A DNA stretch of 17,161 bases from Bacteroidota bacterium (GCA_023433685.1 JAEYUD010000017.1:1-17161); one strand, 5' to 3'. Counted from the first letter of the stretch, positions 1 through 7,599 are shown. The notes: a model not told the origin generated them from the letters alone. Made by a program: numbers and translations.

Positions 1-518
1 ATGGAGTGTCAACCGGGTTTGTGGGACATGGCGACGGCTGCCAGGGTTGCAGAAGGATTTTGCTTTTTGGAATTGGTGCCGGATTAAAAAAGGGCGTCCA
101 TACCGCGGTTAAAAGGTATATACCTGACATTGTGCCTACCATTGGCACTTTGCTGAACTTCCCCACACCGGTTGTCTCGGGAGTATCAATGAGTGAGATA
201 CTTGATCCCTCAACAGGGGTTGAGAATTCCGACTTACCTGAAGAGTTTGTTGTTGAACAGAATTTTCCCAATCCTTTTAATCCGGAGACGGTCATCCGTT
301 ACACGCTGCCCGCCCGTGGCTCTGCCATTTCGGGTTTTGTGAAGGGTGTTGTTTATGACATCACCGGCCGGGAAGTGGCAACACTGGTTGAGGGGGAAAT
401 GCCCGCCGGAAAACATCAGGTCACATTCAACGCCAGGGGACTGCCTTCAGGGATATACATTATCCGATTGAGTTTTGCCGGCAGGTCGGCGGTCGTCAAA
501 ATGGTACTGACGCGCTAA
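1..518 (+). CDS. Secreted alkaline-phosphatase/sulfatase-like protein, C-terminal part, with T9SS sorting domain (5' partial)
   Basis: The reading frame is open to the window edge (first whole codon at base 3), so the gene starts upstream and only about 172 residues are seen. The N-terminal part, with HGDGCQGCR followed by a stretch containing DIVPTIGTLLNFPTP, resembles the last part of alkaline-phosphatase superfamily enzymes (sulfatases, type I phosphodiesterases), where a metal-ligand histidine sits in a similar G/S-H-G-D context and 'APTIGTLLG-P-P' closes the domain. The rest is a typical T9SS type A C-terminal domain: QNFPNPFNPET, then YDITGREVATLVEG, then LPSGIYIIRLS, ending VKMVLTR. 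The protein is therefore probably exported by Sec and moved to the cell surface or medium by T9SS. The T9SS tail is clear. The enzyme class is inferred from a short stretch, so substrate and reaction cannot be given. It is convergent with the next gene, with 4 bp between stop codons. Confidence 0.72.
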   Translation, partial: GVSTGFVGHGDGCQGCRRILLFGIGAGLKKGVHTAVKRYIPDIVPTIGTLLNFPTPVVSGVSMSEILDPSTGVENSDLPEEFVVEQNFPNPFNPETVIRYTLPARGSAISGFVKGVVYDITGREVATLVEGEMPAGKHQVTFNARGLPSGIYIIRLSFAGRSAVVKMVLTR

Positions 519-522
519 TTGT

Positions 523-1752
523 TTATTTCAGTAGTATCATCTTTCCCGTTAAGGAACTTCCGGCATTTTCGTTCAACCTGAGCGAATAAAAATATACACC
601 TGAGGGGAGATTTTTACTTTCCCACCTGATCTGATTCAGTCCGCTTTTGCATGAGATACCATTTATTTTATCCACAAGAGAACCGTTGGCGTTATAGACC
701 AAGATATCCGCTGTTGCCTCACTCCCCGATGAGAATGAGATCAAAGTTGATCCGTTAAGAGGGTTGGGGAAATTACCGTGTAAAACAAAACCTTCCGGTT
801 GTGTTGGGAATACATCTTCCACTGAGGTCGCGGGATCAAGCGTAACCCATGTGTTCCCCTTGTCGGATGAATATTTAATTACCGGGGCATCCATTTTGCG
901 GAATGCGACACATTTCCCTCCGGCGACGGTATATTCAATTTCCGCGGCACCGGTTTGGATCGCGCTCCAGGTTGTACCACCATTAGTGGTGCGGTGAAGT
1001 TTCCTGTCCGAGTAGGTGGTCTGATAAGCTGTAAGCGAATCAGCCCAGGCACCACCTCCCGGCATCATAATTGTGCCACCGGGATTAAAACCCCCATCCC
1101 ACGAGTTCCCGCCGTCAGAGGTGGCATAAACCCTTGCCATGGTGACGATAAAACCGTGTTTGGGTGAAATGAAACGGGACTTTCCCTTCTCACCGAAGCC
1201 CGGTATCTCACTCCAGTTTTTGCATGAATCCGTTGAAACGAGATAATTCATCTTTCCGGTGAAAGGTGTGAAATCGGGGGCGTAAAGAACTGCATACCTT
1301 GCGGAGGAGGCGCCCATGAAAGAGATCAGTTGGTATGTTGAGATCGGAAGGTTGATCGCCACGGTATCGAAGGAATCACCGGAGTTGTATGATCGCAACA
1401 TTGTTTTGTTTGGTCCGAGGATCAGCAGCAGGTCATTCATCGCGGCCAACTCGCCTGAGCTTCCGACATATATATTATTATGCACAGGTACCCATGAAGT
1501 TCCGCCGTCAGTTGTTCTGTACAGTTTTATACCGGCAGCAAGATAACCTTTTGCCGGCGAGATAAATAGAACAAATCTAATTGAGTCGGCACCGTTGCCG
1601 GGATAAACCTGTTCGAACTTAAGGGTCGTATCTGTCTGGCGGTAAAGTTTTTCTGATTTCCAGATGAAAAGAGTCTCGCCGGCGAATTCAAAATTCTGGG
1701 CGAAAATGTTCAGTGGCAGTAAAAGCAGAAGAAGTGTTTTCGAGTAAAGCAT
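523..1752 (-). CDS. Secreted Asp-box (BNR/sialidase-like) repeat protein with T9SS sorting domain
   Basis: 409 residues from the chosen start at 1752. The frame also allows a start at 1797, but the ATG at 1752 puts a classic signal peptide at the very N-terminus (MLYSKTLLLLLLPLNIFAQ), so the 15 residues before it are probably not translated. Five Asp-box-like motifs (S/T-x-D/N-x-G-x-[TS]-W) are visible at about residues 80-87 (TTDGGTSW), 173-180 (STDSCKNW), 211-218 (TSDGGNSW), 255-262 (TTNGGTTW) and 295-302 (SSDKGNTW), with a degenerate one near 121. This spacing fits blades of a beta-propeller of the photosystem-II-assembly/BNR type. The C-terminus carries NFPNPLN (327-333), YNANGSLVDKI and LPSGVYFYSL, a T9SS sorting domain. 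Such propellers in these bacteria are surface or secreted proteins of mostly unknown role; no catalytic sialidase residues were recognised. No clear Shine-Dalgarno sequence precedes the start. Confidence 0.85.
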   Translation of the reverse strand: MLYSKTLLLLLLPLNIFAQNFEFAGETLFIWKSEKLYRQTDTTLKFEQVYPGNGADSIRFVLFISPAKGYLAAGIKLYRTTDGGTSWVPVHNNIYVGSSGELAAMNDLLLILGPNKTMLRSYNSGDSFDTVAINLPISTYQLISFMGASSARYAVLYAPDFTPFTGKMNYLVSTDSCKNWSEIPGFGEKGKSRFISPKHGFIVTMARVYATSDGGNSWDGGFNPGGTIMMPGGGAWADSLTAYQTTYSDRKLHRTTNGGTTWSAIQTGAAEIEYTVAGGKCVAFRKMDAPVIKYSSDKGNTWVTLDPATSVEDVFPTQPEGFVLHGNFPNPLNGSTLISFSSGSEATADILVYNANGSLVDKINGISCKSGLNQIRWESKNLPSGVYFYSLRLNENAGSSLTGKMILLK

Positions 1753-1872
1753 GATTAAGCATCGGTAAAAATTAGTAATTTTCAGGTCGAAAATCACAAT
1801 TTTTCACCTTCTGACAATAAATTTAGAAAGTCAGAATTCATTTTTGGTATATTAATATGATCGGACCCGCTC

Positions 1873-3258
1873 ATGACCAACGAAGAAAACCGCGGCAACA
1901 TTCTGCAGCAGACCATCAAAGAAGTGGTTCAACCATTCAAGGATCTTTTCCATGCCCCGAGGGCACTTTGGGGTATTAATGTTTCATATTTGCTGGAGGG
2001 ATTAACATATTTCGGGGTCGTGGGGCTTCTTGCAATATTTTTTAACGAAAATATCGGACTGAACGATATTGAATCCGGTCAGATGGTGGGTGTTCTCACC
2101 GCGGGTATTACCCTGAGTATGCTGATCCTGGGAGCAACCGTTGACATTATCGGGGTGCGGCTTTCGCTCCTGATATCTTTGACTGCAATGCTTGTCGGAA
2201 GGGTGTTGCTTGCACTTAGTCCAGAACTTTTTCCAGGCAAGGGTTTGTGGGGTCCCGCGCACATTACAGCCATGCTTGGAATTCTTGGTGTCATAATCGG
2301 ATACGGCATCTATCAACCGGCCTGTTACGCCGGTGTGAAGAGGTTCACCGATGAAAAAACCTCCGCGATGGGTTACGCGATGCTCTACGCCCTGATGAAC
2401 CTTGGTGGTTTTCTCCCCGGACTCATTTCACCACCGGTGAGGAAGAGTTTTGGAATAACAGGCGTGTTCTGGGTTTATGTTGTCCTCACGGTCGTGGGTA
2501 TTCTCTCGGTTTTCTTCATTCTGAGCAAGAAAACGGTGCAAATGGCTGAAGCCAACCTGAGCGACGAGAAAAAAGAGGAAGTGGCGGCTGAGAAAGACAT
2601 GCCATTCGCTGAAAAGATGAAGTATTACATGAAGAACTTCCCGCTGAAAGATGCAAGGTTCCTCTTTTTCATTTTTATTCTGATACCTGTTCAGACGCTC
2701 TTCGCTCATAATTGGCTGACACTTCCTGTTTACTGCCTTAGGGCGTTCACGGGTGTGGTAAGTGAAAATTTTGAGTTTTTTACAAATTTCAACCCGATTC
2801 TTATATTCATTCTTACTCCTGCTGTAGCCGCTCTTACTACGCATAAAAATGCCTACAAGATGATGGTGCTGGGTACCTTCGTTATGGCGGCGCCTACATT
2901 TCTGCTTGCATTGGGTCCCAACATCTACACCTTGTTCGGTTATCTGATAATTATGACGATTGGCGAGGCGATGTGGCAGCCGAGGTTCCTGCAGTGGGTG
3001 GCCGAGATTGCGCCGAAAGGGATGACGGGTATTTATATGGGTATCGGGCAGTTCCCGTGGTTCCTCACCAAGGTCATCACCTCTCTCTACTCAGGCTGGT
3101 TCCTTATGAATTACGCGCCGGAAGGTGTCTCACCCGATAAGATGAACACTGAAACGATGTGGCTGATATATGGGTTCATCGCGATCATCAGTCCTGTCGG
3201 TCTCCTGCTTGCTAAAAACTGGATGATCAAGGGATTCAAAACAAAACACGAAGGTTGA
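1873..3258 (+). CDS. MFS transporter, POT/peptide-transporter-like
   Basis: 461 residues with about 12 hydrophobic segments (roughly 33-57, 70-92, 96-117, 130-152, 163-186, 195-217, 262-280, 305-322, 330-348, 350-366, 388-410, 428-448) and a charged cytoplasmic loop at about 220-260, the usual mid-protein loop of the major facilitator superfamily. Several stretches resemble the proton-dependent oligopeptide transporter (POT/PTR) group: EGLTYFGVVGLLAIFF near 42-57, a YGIYQPACYAGVKRF block with YALMNLGGF near 144-180, and GEAMWQPRFLQWVAEIAPKG at 364-383, which matches the POT 'GE...P.G....-LAP' region. It probably works as a proton symporter in the inner membrane. The substrate is unknown, and the motifs are divergent enough that a non-peptide substrate is possible. 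A cupin gene follows 6 bp downstream, so the two are likely co-transcribed. No convincing Shine-Dalgarno sequence precedes the ATG. Confidence 0.85.
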   Translation: MTNEENRGNILQQTIKEVVQPFKDLFHAPRALWGINVSYLLEGLTYFGVVGLLAIFFNENIGLNDIESGQMVGVLTAGITLSMLILGATVDIIGVRLSLLISLTAMLVGRVLLALSPELFPGKGLWGPAHITAMLGILGVIIGYGIYQPACYAGVKRFTDEKTSAMGYAMLYALMNLGGFLPGLISPPVRKSFGITGVFWVYVVLTVVGILSVFFILSKKTVQMAEANLSDEKKEEVAAEKDMPFAEKMKYYMKNFPLKDARFLFFIFILIPVQTLFAHNWLTLPVYCLRAFTGVVSENFEFFTNFNPILIFILTPAVAALTTHKNAYKMMVLGTFVMAAPTFLLALGPNIYTLFGYLIIMTIGEAMWQPRFLQWVAEIAPKGMTGIYMGIGQFPWFLTKVITSLYSGWFLMNYAPEGVSPDKMNTETMWLIYGFIAIISPVGLLLAKNWMIKGFKTKHEG

Positions 3259-3264
3259 GTAATT

Positions 3265-3627
3265 ATGCACAGAAAAATTGAAAATCCGACGATAATCGAG
3301 TCGGCAGGTAACAAGCCGAAGATAATTGAAGAATTCTTCGGCCGGGTTAACAGTGGCACTTCAGAGATAAGTATTGCAAAAATGACCTCGCCCGGTGGTT
3401 GGACCGAGCCCGCTCAGGTGCCTGAATTCGATGAGTACACCTTGGTTCTCAAGGGAGTGCTCCGCGTGGAAAATAAAGATGGTTACACCGATGTGAGGGG
3501 TGGCGAGGCGATCCTGGTGCCCAAAGGTGATTGGGTCAGGTACAGCACCCCCGGCGATGAAGGTGCCGAGTATGTTGCCATTTGCCTTCCGGCGTTTTCT
3601 CCTGATACGGTTCACAGGGAAGAGTAA
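3265..3627 (+). CDS. Small single-domain cupin protein
   Basis: 120 residues forming one cupin beta-barrel. Cupin motif 1 is seen around residues 53-75 (EFDEYTLVLKGVLRVENKDG) and motif 2 around 80-100 (GGEAILVPKGDWVRYSTPG). The usual metal-binding histidines of motif 1 (H-x-H) are missing: the corresponding stretch reads VPEFDEYTLVLKG, where E and D/E might stand in. It resembles small stand-alone cupins related to the ethanolamine-utilisation/AraC-binding type rather than a characterised enzyme. It lies 6 bp behind the POT-like transporter gene, so it is likely in the same transcript and may act on, or sense, the transported compound. That link is inference from position only. The 41-bp hairpin repeats begin 18 bp after its stop codon. 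Confidence 0.82.
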   Translation: MHRKIENPTIIESAGNKPKIIEEFFGRVNSGTSEISIAKMTSPGGWTEPAQVPEFDEYTLVLKGVLRVENKDGYTDVRGGEAILVPKGDWVRYSTPGDEGAEYVAICLPAFSPDTVHREE

Positions 3628-3645
3628 CAGCTGATTTTTGATCCC

Positions 3646-3809
3646 GATATGTATAGAAAATCGAAAAATCTATACATGTCGGGGATGATATGTATAGAAA
3701 AACGAAAAATTTATACATGTCGGGGTTGATATGTATAGAAAATCGAAAAATTTATACATATCGGGGATGATATGTATAGAAAATCGAAAAATTTATACAT
3801 GTCGGAGTT
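3646..3809 (+). repeat. Four tandem 41-bp hairpin repeats
   Basis: Four copies start at exactly 41-bp intervals: 3646, 3687, 3728 and 3769. Each copy is an 11-nt left arm (GATATGTATAG), a 13-nt A-rich loop (AAAATCGAAAAAT), an 11-nt right arm (CTATACATGTC) and a 6-nt linker (GGGGAT or similar). The copies differ at few positions. Both variable arm positions keep pairing if the RNA is read on the + strand: G-C in copy 1 becomes G-U in copies 2-4, and U-G becomes U-A in copy 3. In copy 1 the stem is lengthened by CCC (3643-3645) against GGG (3681-3683), giving about 14 pairs. A degraded fifth copy may follow at about 3811-3848. The array sits between a cupin gene and the TrhP-like gene. It could be an RNA structure at the end of one transcript or in the leader of the next, or a set of operator sites. 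Confidence 0.93.
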
Positions 3810-3856
3810 AAAGTTTGTATAAAATTGAAGAATTGTTAGAATTGAAACAGGAATAA

Positions 3857-5182
3857 ATGCACAAACCTGAACTTCTCCTGCCGGCAGGAGACTTTGAAAA
3901 ACTGAAATTTGCCTTTGAGTATGGTGCTGACGCTGTTTACGCGGGGGTTCCGATGTTCTCACTCCGCGCGAGGGAGAACCAGTTCAAGACCCACGGCATC
4001 AAGGAAGCGATCGACTATACCCACTCGCTGGGGAAAAAGATATACCTCACGGTGAATATCTTCCCGCATAACAGCAAGCTGGAGCCAATGCGCCGCGCGA
4101 TCGAACAGATGGCTGAGCTGGGACCCGATGCTTTTATTATGGCTGATCCGGGGGTTATCTACTTCGCGAAAGAGATAGCGCCGCAGATCCCGATACATCT
4201 TTCGACCCAGGCGAACAACATCAACTGGGCCTCGGCGATGTTCTGGCGCGATCAGGGGATATCCCGCATCATCCTCTCTCGCGAGCTTTCACTGAAGGAA
4301 GTGAAGTTGATTCACGAGAAAGTGCCCGATGTTGAGCTCGAGTTTTTCGTTCACGGTTCGATCTGCATGGCATATTCCGGCAGGTGCCTTCTTTCTAACT
4401 ATATGAGCTACCGCGACGCGAACCAAGGGACATGCGCTCACAGCTGCCGCTGGCAGTACAAGGTTTACAAGGGCAACGAGCACAACCCTGAATATGAAGT
4501 GGTAGCCACCGAAGATGAAATGACCGAAGACGGTGTTTATGATCCTGTTTACAGACCACTTGAAGGGAATTTCTACCTCGAAGAGCAGCAAAGGCCGGGT
4601 GAATTCCTTGAAGCTGACGAGGATGAATTTGGCACTTACATCATGAACTCACGTGATCTCTGCGCTATCGAGTATCTGCAGGAGCTGAAGGATGCCGGTG
4701 TTGCAAGCTTCAAGGTGGAGGGACGGTCTAAATCGATCTACTATGTGGCTTCAGTCGCGAGAACCTACCGTAAAGCGATCGACGAGATGGAACTCGGAAT
4801 AAAACCATCGTTTGATTATGTAACCGAGCTCGCCAAAACCGCCAACCGGGGATTTATTCCCGGATTTCTTGTTTCGAACCCGAAGGAAAAAGCCCAGTGG
4901 TACGAAAAGAACATGCAGCTTCAGACCCATGAGTTTGCGGGTGTTGTCAGGGAGGTTATGCCTGACGGTCTGGCGAGAATGGAAGTGAGAAACAGGATCG
5001 AAAAAGGGTGGGAGATAGAAGTGTTCTATCCTGATTTCAACCGGGATTTCTCGCAATCTGTTGGTTTTATGAAGAACCTTGAAGATGAGGTTATCGAGGT
5101 CGCCCATGGTGGCGCCGGGGATATCTTTATCAAGTTCGAAAAAGAGGTTTTCCCCGGCGTGCTGATTAGAAGGAAAAGGTAG
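3857..5182 (+). CDS. trhP: U32 peptidase-family tRNA hydroxylation protein, TrhP/YegQ type
   Basis: 441 residues, close to E. coli TrhP (YegQ, about 453). The N-terminal TIM-barrel-like U32 domain opens with KPELLLPAGDFEKLKFAFEY and GADAVYAG. The family signature is intact at 162-180: E-F-F-V-H-G-S-I-C-M-A-Y-S-G-R-C-L-L-S. Four conserved cysteines, C170, C177, C193 and C197 (the last two in QGTCAHSCRW), match those expected to hold an iron-sulfur cluster. Later family blocks are seen at 245-265 (QRPGEF, then GTYIMNSRDL) and 286-310 (KVEGRSKSIYYVASVARTYR). In E. coli, TrhP takes part in prephenate-dependent 5-hydroxylation of uridine 34 in tRNAs; by homology that is the likely role here, not proteolysis. 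RlhA, a related 23S rRNA hydroxylation factor, is longer, so TrhP fits better. A short AGGA (3849-3852) precedes the ATG. The repeat array lies just upstream in the presumed leader. Confidence 0.88.
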   Translation: MHKPELLLPAGDFEKLKFAFEYGADAVYAGVPMFSLRARENQFKTHGIKEAIDYTHSLGKKIYLTVNIFPHNSKLEPMRRAIEQMAELGPDAFIMADPGVIYFAKEIAPQIPIHLSTQANNINWASAMFWRDQGISRIILSRELSLKEVKLIHEKVPDVELEFFVHGSICMAYSGRCLLSNYMSYRDANQGTCAHSCRWQYKVYKGNEHNPEYEVVATEDEMTEDGVYDPVYRPLEGNFYLEEQQRPGEFLEADEDEFGTYIMNSRDLCAIEYLQELKDAGVASFKVEGRSKSIYYVASVARTYRKAIDEMELGIKPSFDYVTELAKTANRGFIPGFLVSNPKEKAQWYEKNMQLQTHEFAGVVREVMPDGLARMEVRNRIEKGWEIEVFYPDFNRDFSQSVGFMKNLEDEVIEVAHGGAGDIFIKFEKEVFPGVLIRRKR

Positions 5183-5184
5183 AA

Positions 5185-5802
5185 CTATCTTTTAATAACC
5201 TTAAAGGCAAGGTTTCTGCCGTGCCCCTGCAAAATGGCGAGGTTGATCCAGCTGAAAGCGAACTGCTCCAGTAGCTCAACCTTGTCGTCTCCACCAAAGT
5301 CGTAGCATTCAGCAAATCCGATCTCTTTGGCGAGAGTGGAGGCTATCTCCTTTGCTTTTTTGCTGTTACCTGCCAAGAACATGTCGATGCCTGTGCCATT
5401 ATAAACGGGGTCTTTCATGTTCTCGAAGCCGGTGCTGTTGAAGCATTTCACAATGTCTTCACATCCCGTTACGTCTTTGATACCTTCAAAAGCGGTTTTA
5501 TAAGGCCCGGGTTTCTTAAATACGGAATTGGTGGCGTCGATAACCACTTTGTTTTTCAGTGATGGGTTGGCCTGAGCTATTTCAACCGCGGCCTGAGGAG
5601 GTGTGGAAAAGAGAACCACTTCGCTTGCCTCGATGGCTTCACTCACGCTTCGCGCGAAAATGTTTGAGTTTGCGTTCAGCAGGCTCTGCACATCTTCAGA
5701 GTTAAGGTTTCTGGCACCCAAAATCACTGTATGTCCCTTCTTCGCGAAGTTCAAACCGAGTGCCCCGCCGACATTTCCGGCGCCAATTATTGCGATCTTC
5801 AT
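5185..5802 (-). CDS. Rossmann-fold NAD(P)-binding protein, NADPH-dependent F420 reductase-like
   Basis: 205 residues. The N-terminus has a clean dinucleotide-binding motif, KIAIIGAGNVGGALGLNFAKKGH, with G-x-G-x-x-G at residues 7-12, followed by VILGAR at the end of beta-2. Further conserved parts are VVLFSTPPQAA (about 67-77), KVVIDATN (about 85-92) and KCFNSTGFENM (about 119-129), all typical of the F420_oxidored/NADPH-dependent F420 reductase family. Many bacterial members occur in organisms without cofactor F420 and probably act on other substrates, so the actual partner is unknown; nothing here shows F420 use. The start codon lies inside the end of the TMEM175-like gene (4-bp ATGA-type overlap), so the two are likely translated together from one message. 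It is convergent with trhP, with 2 bp between the stop codons. Confidence 0.82.
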   Translation of the reverse strand: MKIAIIGAGNVGGALGLNFAKKGHTVILGARNLNSEDVQSLLNANSNIFARSVSEAIEASEVVLFSTPPQAAVEIAQANPSLKNKVVIDATNSVFKKPGPYKTAFEGIKDVTGCEDIVKCFNSTGFENMKDPVYNGTGIDMFLAGNSKKAKEIASTLAKEIGFAECYDFGGDDKVELLEQFAFSWINLAILQGHGRNLAFKVIKR

Positions 5803-6404
5803 TTCTTTTCTCCGTTATTCTTTTTGGTTCCGAAAAATACAAAGTAAACCGGTACAATCGCGAAGATCGTGAATGCCGCGTAGACATTTAGTAGAGCTAC
5901 CGCCGCACGCCCGAAATAGAGGATCGGTCCGACGCAGGATGCAGATATCAGCTTTTTGTAGTTCGCGAGATTTGTACCATCTTTTAAAAGGTTGGGGTGA
6001 GTGTGGATATAGTACCTGAGCACCACAAAACTCACAGCCGCGAGGCCCATACAAACTCCGAAGAATGCCATTGATGCCGGTTGGTTAAAGTAATCACCCA
6101 TGAACGCGGTAGGAAACGGCACGAATGACATGAAGAAAAGGAGCAATCCATTCGTCCACATTAAGCCGTTGTCGCTCTCTTTTATCTCGTTGAATATTCT
6201 GTGATGGTTCACCCACATTATCAGCACCATGAAGAAACTCAGCGCCCAGCTTAGAATTTTGGGTGTAAGTGTCGCCAATGCTCCCATTATCGCTGAAGTG
6301 GTGACATCACCTTCGAGATGGGGTACCTTGATCTCCAGTACGAGGAGTGTGATAATGATGGCAATTACTCCATCGCTGAATGCTTCAATCCTGTTCTTTT
6401 CCAT
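5799..6404 (-). CDS. TMEM175 family (DUF1211) channel-like membrane protein
   Basis: 201 residues. The N-terminus has the hallmark of bacterial TMEM175 proteins: R-I-E-A-F-S-D-G-V-I-A-I-I-I-T-L in transmembrane segment 1, with the FSDG core at 9-12. About six membrane segments are visible (roughly 9-26, 38-52, 55-68, 80-105, 112-130 and 160-190), with W-V-N-H-H-R-I-F near 64-71 also typical. Bacterial TMEM175 proteins of this size are single-repeat and assemble as tetrameric potassium-leak channels, unlike the two-repeat animal lysosomal protein. A strong Shine-Dalgarno GGAGG lies 7 bases before the ATG on the minus strand. The gene overlaps the downstream Rossmann-protein gene by 4 bp. The potassium role is known for the family, not shown by this sequence. 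Confidence 0.9.
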   Translation of the reverse strand: MEKNRIEAFSDGVIAIIITLLVLEIKVPHLEGDVTTSAIMGALATLTPKILSWALSFFMVLIMWVNHHRIFNEIKESDNGLMWTNGLLLFFMSFVPFPTAFMGDYFNQPASMAFFGVCMGLAAVSFVVLRYYIHTHPNLLKDGTNLANYKKLISASCVGPILYFGRAAVALLNVYAAFTIFAIVPVYFVFFGTKKNNGEKK

Positions 6405-6618
6405 GTTGAATCCTCCGGTTTACCGCCAAATTAATGCTGTAACTCTCTTGCATGAATACCGCGTACAGTTTCTAATTATTTAAAGCCATGCTGTTAAATT
6501 AGCACAACACGATATTCATAATCAAGTATGCACTTTTTAGTGATATACTATTTTTTTAGAAAGTATTTGAGTTTCACCAGGTATGATCGAAAAACATGCC
6601 GAATCAGAAAGAAGCGAA

Positions 6619-6647
6619 GAGGTTGCCGGCTATTTCCGGAGAACCTC
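6619..6647 (-). terminator. Weak hairpin over the stop codon of the epimerase gene, possible terminator
   Basis: GAGGTT (6619-6624) pairs with AACCTC (6642-6647), and CCGG pairs with CCGG inside it, leaving a 6-base loop. On the minus strand it is followed by a moderately U-rich stretch (TTCGCTTCTTTCT) rather than a clean U run. It covers the end of the epimerase gene, including its stop codon at 6630-6632. It may slow or end transcription. Seen as a fold only; function is inferred. Confidence 0.35.
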
Positions 6648-7565
6648 AATACAGACCTTGATTCCGTCTCGATATGTGGTGGGGATAAAGTTAAATGCCT
6701 TCTTAAACTTGTCGCTGTTGAAGATGTAATCATATTTGGTTTGATATGTCATCTCAATCATCGACATGACGGCGGGTTGGAAGAGCCCCACCATCCAGAG
6801 CATGGCATTGTTTAGTGTCTGTATCTTCGGTTCTACTCCCATCATTCCGGCAGCAATTCTTACCATTTCTTCACCCGTTATTGGATGATCATCGGCCGGA
6901 GCGTGCCAAACCTGATTGAAGGCTGACGGGGTGTTTCCGATGATGGCAGTCGCCTTTGCGGCATCCGGTGTGTATGTAAAAGTATGGATCGCCTTCGGAT
7001 TGTTCATCCAGTTGGCTTTTTTGCCTTTTATCAGGTTGTCGATAACGAGGAGGTTAAAAGCAGAACTTCCGACTCCGGGCCCGTAAAAGTCGGCACCTCT
7101 TACGATAACACCTTCGAGGTTACCTTTTTTGTATTCATCAATCAGATTTAGATCAAGTTTGGCTCTTATTTCACCTTTTTTGCTGCATGGATTGAAGGGG
7201 GTTTCTTCGGTCATCGGACCCATCACCCTTCCGTAGGGGTAAACATTATCGAAGAAAACCAATTTGGCACCCTCTTTTTTGCAGGCCTCAAGAACATTAT
7301 CGAAGACCCCGGGCCACTCCTCTTGCCATGTTTTTGTGGTATACTTTAGACCTGCCACAAGGTAAACAACCTCCGACCCCTTCACCGCTTCGAGGGTGTT
7401 CGCGCGATTGGTGAGATCGAGAACGAAAGTTTCATCAGTGGCATTAACTTTTTTCGGACTGCGTCCGGCGACGCGGATCTTGTCAGTATATGCTTTGAGT
7501 TCTTTTGCGAGGGGTGTTCCGATGGCACCACCTCCACCGAGGATTGTTTGATATTTTTGGCTCAT
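6630..7565 (-). CDS. NAD-dependent epimerase/dehydratase family protein (atypical extended SDR)
   Basis: 311 residues with an N-terminal Rossmann motif, Y-Q-T-I-L-G-G-G-G-A-I-G-T-P-L (G-x-x-G-x-x-G at about 9-15), then VAGRSP at the end of beta-2, VVYLVAG (about 66-72) and VFFDNVYPYG (about 103-112). The usual extended-SDR catalytic Y-x-x-x-K is not in its normal place: where epimerases have P-Y-G-x-S-K, this protein has NPCSKKGEIRAKLD. This suggests an atypical SDR that binds NAD(P) but has changed or different chemistry. The C-terminal half (VIVRGADFYGPG, HTFTYTPDAAKA) is the usual substrate-facing part of this superfamily. The substrate is unknown. It is a stand-alone gene: the next gene on the same strand is 225 bp away, and the upstream neighbour is divergent. 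A TAnnTTTG element lies 34 bp before the start. Confidence 0.83.
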   Translation of the reverse strand: MSQKYQTILGGGGAIGTPLAKELKAYTDKIRVAGRSPKKVNATDETFVLDLTNRANTLEAVKGSEVVYLVAGLKYTTKTWQEEWPGVFDNVLEACKKEGAKLVFFDNVYPYGRVMGPMTEETPFNPCSKKGEIRAKLDLNLIDEYKKGNLEGVIVRGADFYGPGVGSSAFNLLVIDNLIKGKKANWMNNPKAIHTFTYTPDAAKATAIIGNTPSAFNQVWHAPADDHPITGEEMVRIAAGMMGVEPKIQTLNNAMLWMVGLFQPAVMSMIEMTYQTKYDYIFNSDKFKKAFNFIPTTYRDGIKVCIEVLRK

Positions 7566-7599
7566 GTAATTAAATCCGGTTTTGTTCTGATTTTCAATG

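Noticed and set aside
1801..1872. Promoter for the MFS gene (CTGACA or TATATT boxes)
   Set aside because: Boxes are poor matches with wrong spacing; AT-rich sequence gives such hits by chance.
3646..3809. CRISPR array
   Set aside because: The repeat units are directly adjacent with no unique spacers, only four copies exist, and no cas gene is near.
3536..3962. Two minus-strand ORFs with near-identical N-terminal stretches (FLYISSP motif)
   Set aside because: The shared peptide is only the translation of the 41-bp repeats; the rest runs antisense into the cupin and trhP genes and has no protein-like features.
3857..5182. Collagenase/protease annotation of the U32 gene
   Set aside because: The length and motif set match TrhP/YegQ, an RNA-modification factor; the peptidase name is historical for this subgroup.
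5197..5214. Small hairpin AACCTT/AAGGTT as shared terminator between trhP and the Rossmann gene
   Set aside because: Only a 6-pair AT-rich stem inside the end of the Rossmann gene, with no U run on either side; easily chance.
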